DNA from: CAZJDV01 sp964544865
GTDB lineage: Bacteria > Chloroflexota > Dehalococcoidia > Lucifugimonadales > CAJWER01
Direction: 5' to 3'
DNA: 32,438 nucleotides
Assembly (NCBI GenBank): GCA_964544865.1
Contig: CAZJDV010000020.1
Coordinates: 1 to 32,438, forward strand
The notes under the pieces were generated by a model. It had not been told where the DNA came from and ran no database searches. It saw only the letters and a list, made by a program, of their open reading frames with translations. Shown here in pieces: positions 32,237 through 32,438 of this stretch (position 1 is the first letter of the stretch; each line of letters opens with the position of its first letter). Both the position numbers and the translations under genes were made by a program.

Positions 32237-32265
32237 TTGACGGGCAGGAATCTATTACCTATACT
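32237..32265 (+). promoter_or_regulatory. Strong promoter upstream of 23S rRNA
   Basis: TTGACG (32237-32242), 17-base spacer, TATACT (32260-32265). Expected start near 32272. The leader then contains a perfect small hairpin CGACG-AAC-CGTCG (32293-32305). Confidence 0.7.
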
Positions 32266-32337
32266 TGTTTTGCGGCTGACACAAGAGTTATGCGACGAAC
32301 CGTCGAGTAACATGTAGAGAGAAAGCATCCTCAGCAA

Positions 32338-32366
32338 CGGCTGGGAGTGCCCAGCCGTCTTTTTTT
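32338..32366 (+). terminator. Perfect intrinsic terminator in the 23S leader
   Basis: An 8-bp GC-rich stem CGGCTGGG/CCCAGCCG (32338-32345 with 32350-32357) with loop AGTG, followed by TCTTTTTTT. It lies about 70 bases after the expected start of transcription and 56 bases before the 23S 5' end. Confidence 0.85.
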
Positions 32367-32377
32367 GCACCTTAACA
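32366..32377 (+). promoter_or_regulatory. boxA-like antitermination element
   Basis: TGCACCTTAACA matches the E. coli rrn boxA (TGCTCTTTAACA) at 10 of 12 positions, and begins at the last T of the terminator tract. NusB/S10 binding to boxA keeps polymerase in rRNA antitermination mode in other bacteria. Confidence 0.6.
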
Positions 32378-32421
32378 ACTGAATTCTGCGCAAAAATTGC
32401 AATTGAATGATCCTTAATGTG

Positions 32422-32438
32422 GGTCAAGTTAGTAAGGG
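32422..32438 (+). rRNA. rrl: 23S ribosomal RNA, extreme 5' end (runs off window)
   Basis: GGTCAAGTTAGTAAGGG matches the conserved start of bacterial 23S rRNA (GGTTAAG...TAAG...). Only 17 bases are included. The promoter, boxA and lack of coding sequence upstream support the call. No 16S rRNA or tRNA lies upstream in this window. Confidence 0.72.

Noticed and set aside
1..32438. CRISPR arrays, tRNA genes, insertion-sequence transposases
   Set aside because: I looked for regularly spaced repeats, TTCGA-type T-loops with acceptor pairing and transposase motifs and found none; a dedicated scan could still find a weak tRNA.

Overview
The window looks like a GC-rich chromosomal segment of an uncultured Chloroflexota bacterium, most likely near Dehalococcoidia/SAR202. 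This is an inference from the gene set: a Tes/COG1964-type radical SAM gene, a bacterial MfnB homologue, an F420-type LLM oxidoreductase, a UbiD-UbiA-UbiX set, and an rrl that starts right behind its own promoter. No marker gene long enough to place the organism is present; only the first bases of a 23S rRNA are included.

Layout. 1-3.7 kb: 5' end of a leftward NAD-dependent epimerase, a 7Fe ferredoxin with its own promoter, a complete aconitase and a convergent VOC protein. 4.0-5.8 kb: a decay zone with a multiply frameshifted Tes-like radical SAM gene, a dispersed repeat and an lgt remnant. 5.8-11.7 kb: the conserved rpmB / fakA (yloV) - fakB (degV) - recG neighbourhood, then a frameshifted RDD membrane protein. 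11.9-14.07 kb: a well-promoted, well-terminated two-gene operon of a DapA-superfamily aldolase and an MfnB-like enzyme carrying a TusA-like C-terminal domain, the most novel-looking unit here. 14.2-15 kb: two overlapping small membrane-protein genes, the second YtxH-like. 15.0-20.0 kb: a leftward run trkH, ktrA/trkA, usp, trkA-N, trkA, pheA, which links potassium uptake and its nucleotide-sensing gating proteins to the phenylalanine pathway.

20.2-25.2 kb: a CinA-like/nucleotidylyltransferase fusion, then ubiD-ubiA-ubiX (prenylated-FMN decarboxylase, prenyltransferase and flavin prenyltransferase) and a lone TPP-binding half-enzyme. 25.2-30.1 kb: a mixed zone where defence or accessory genes are broken (a DNA methyltransferase fused to an Mrr-like nuclease domain, a Phd/YefM antitoxin, a DinB-like protein, a nucleotidyltransferase), while an LLM oxidoreductase and a PHP phosphoesterase remain intact. 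30.1-32.1 kb: an intact mazEF pair and a four-carbon acid sugar kinase (DUF1537). 32.2-32.4 kb: an rRNA-type promoter, leader hairpins, an intrinsic terminator, a boxA-like element and the 5' end of 23S rRNA.

A theme is two clusters of broken genes among otherwise clean long ORFs. Some lesions are single-base indels and could be sequence error. Others (a Cys-to-Tyr change in the radical SAM motif, in-frame stops in the antitoxin and nucleotidyltransferase, a large internal loss in lgt) point to real decay.
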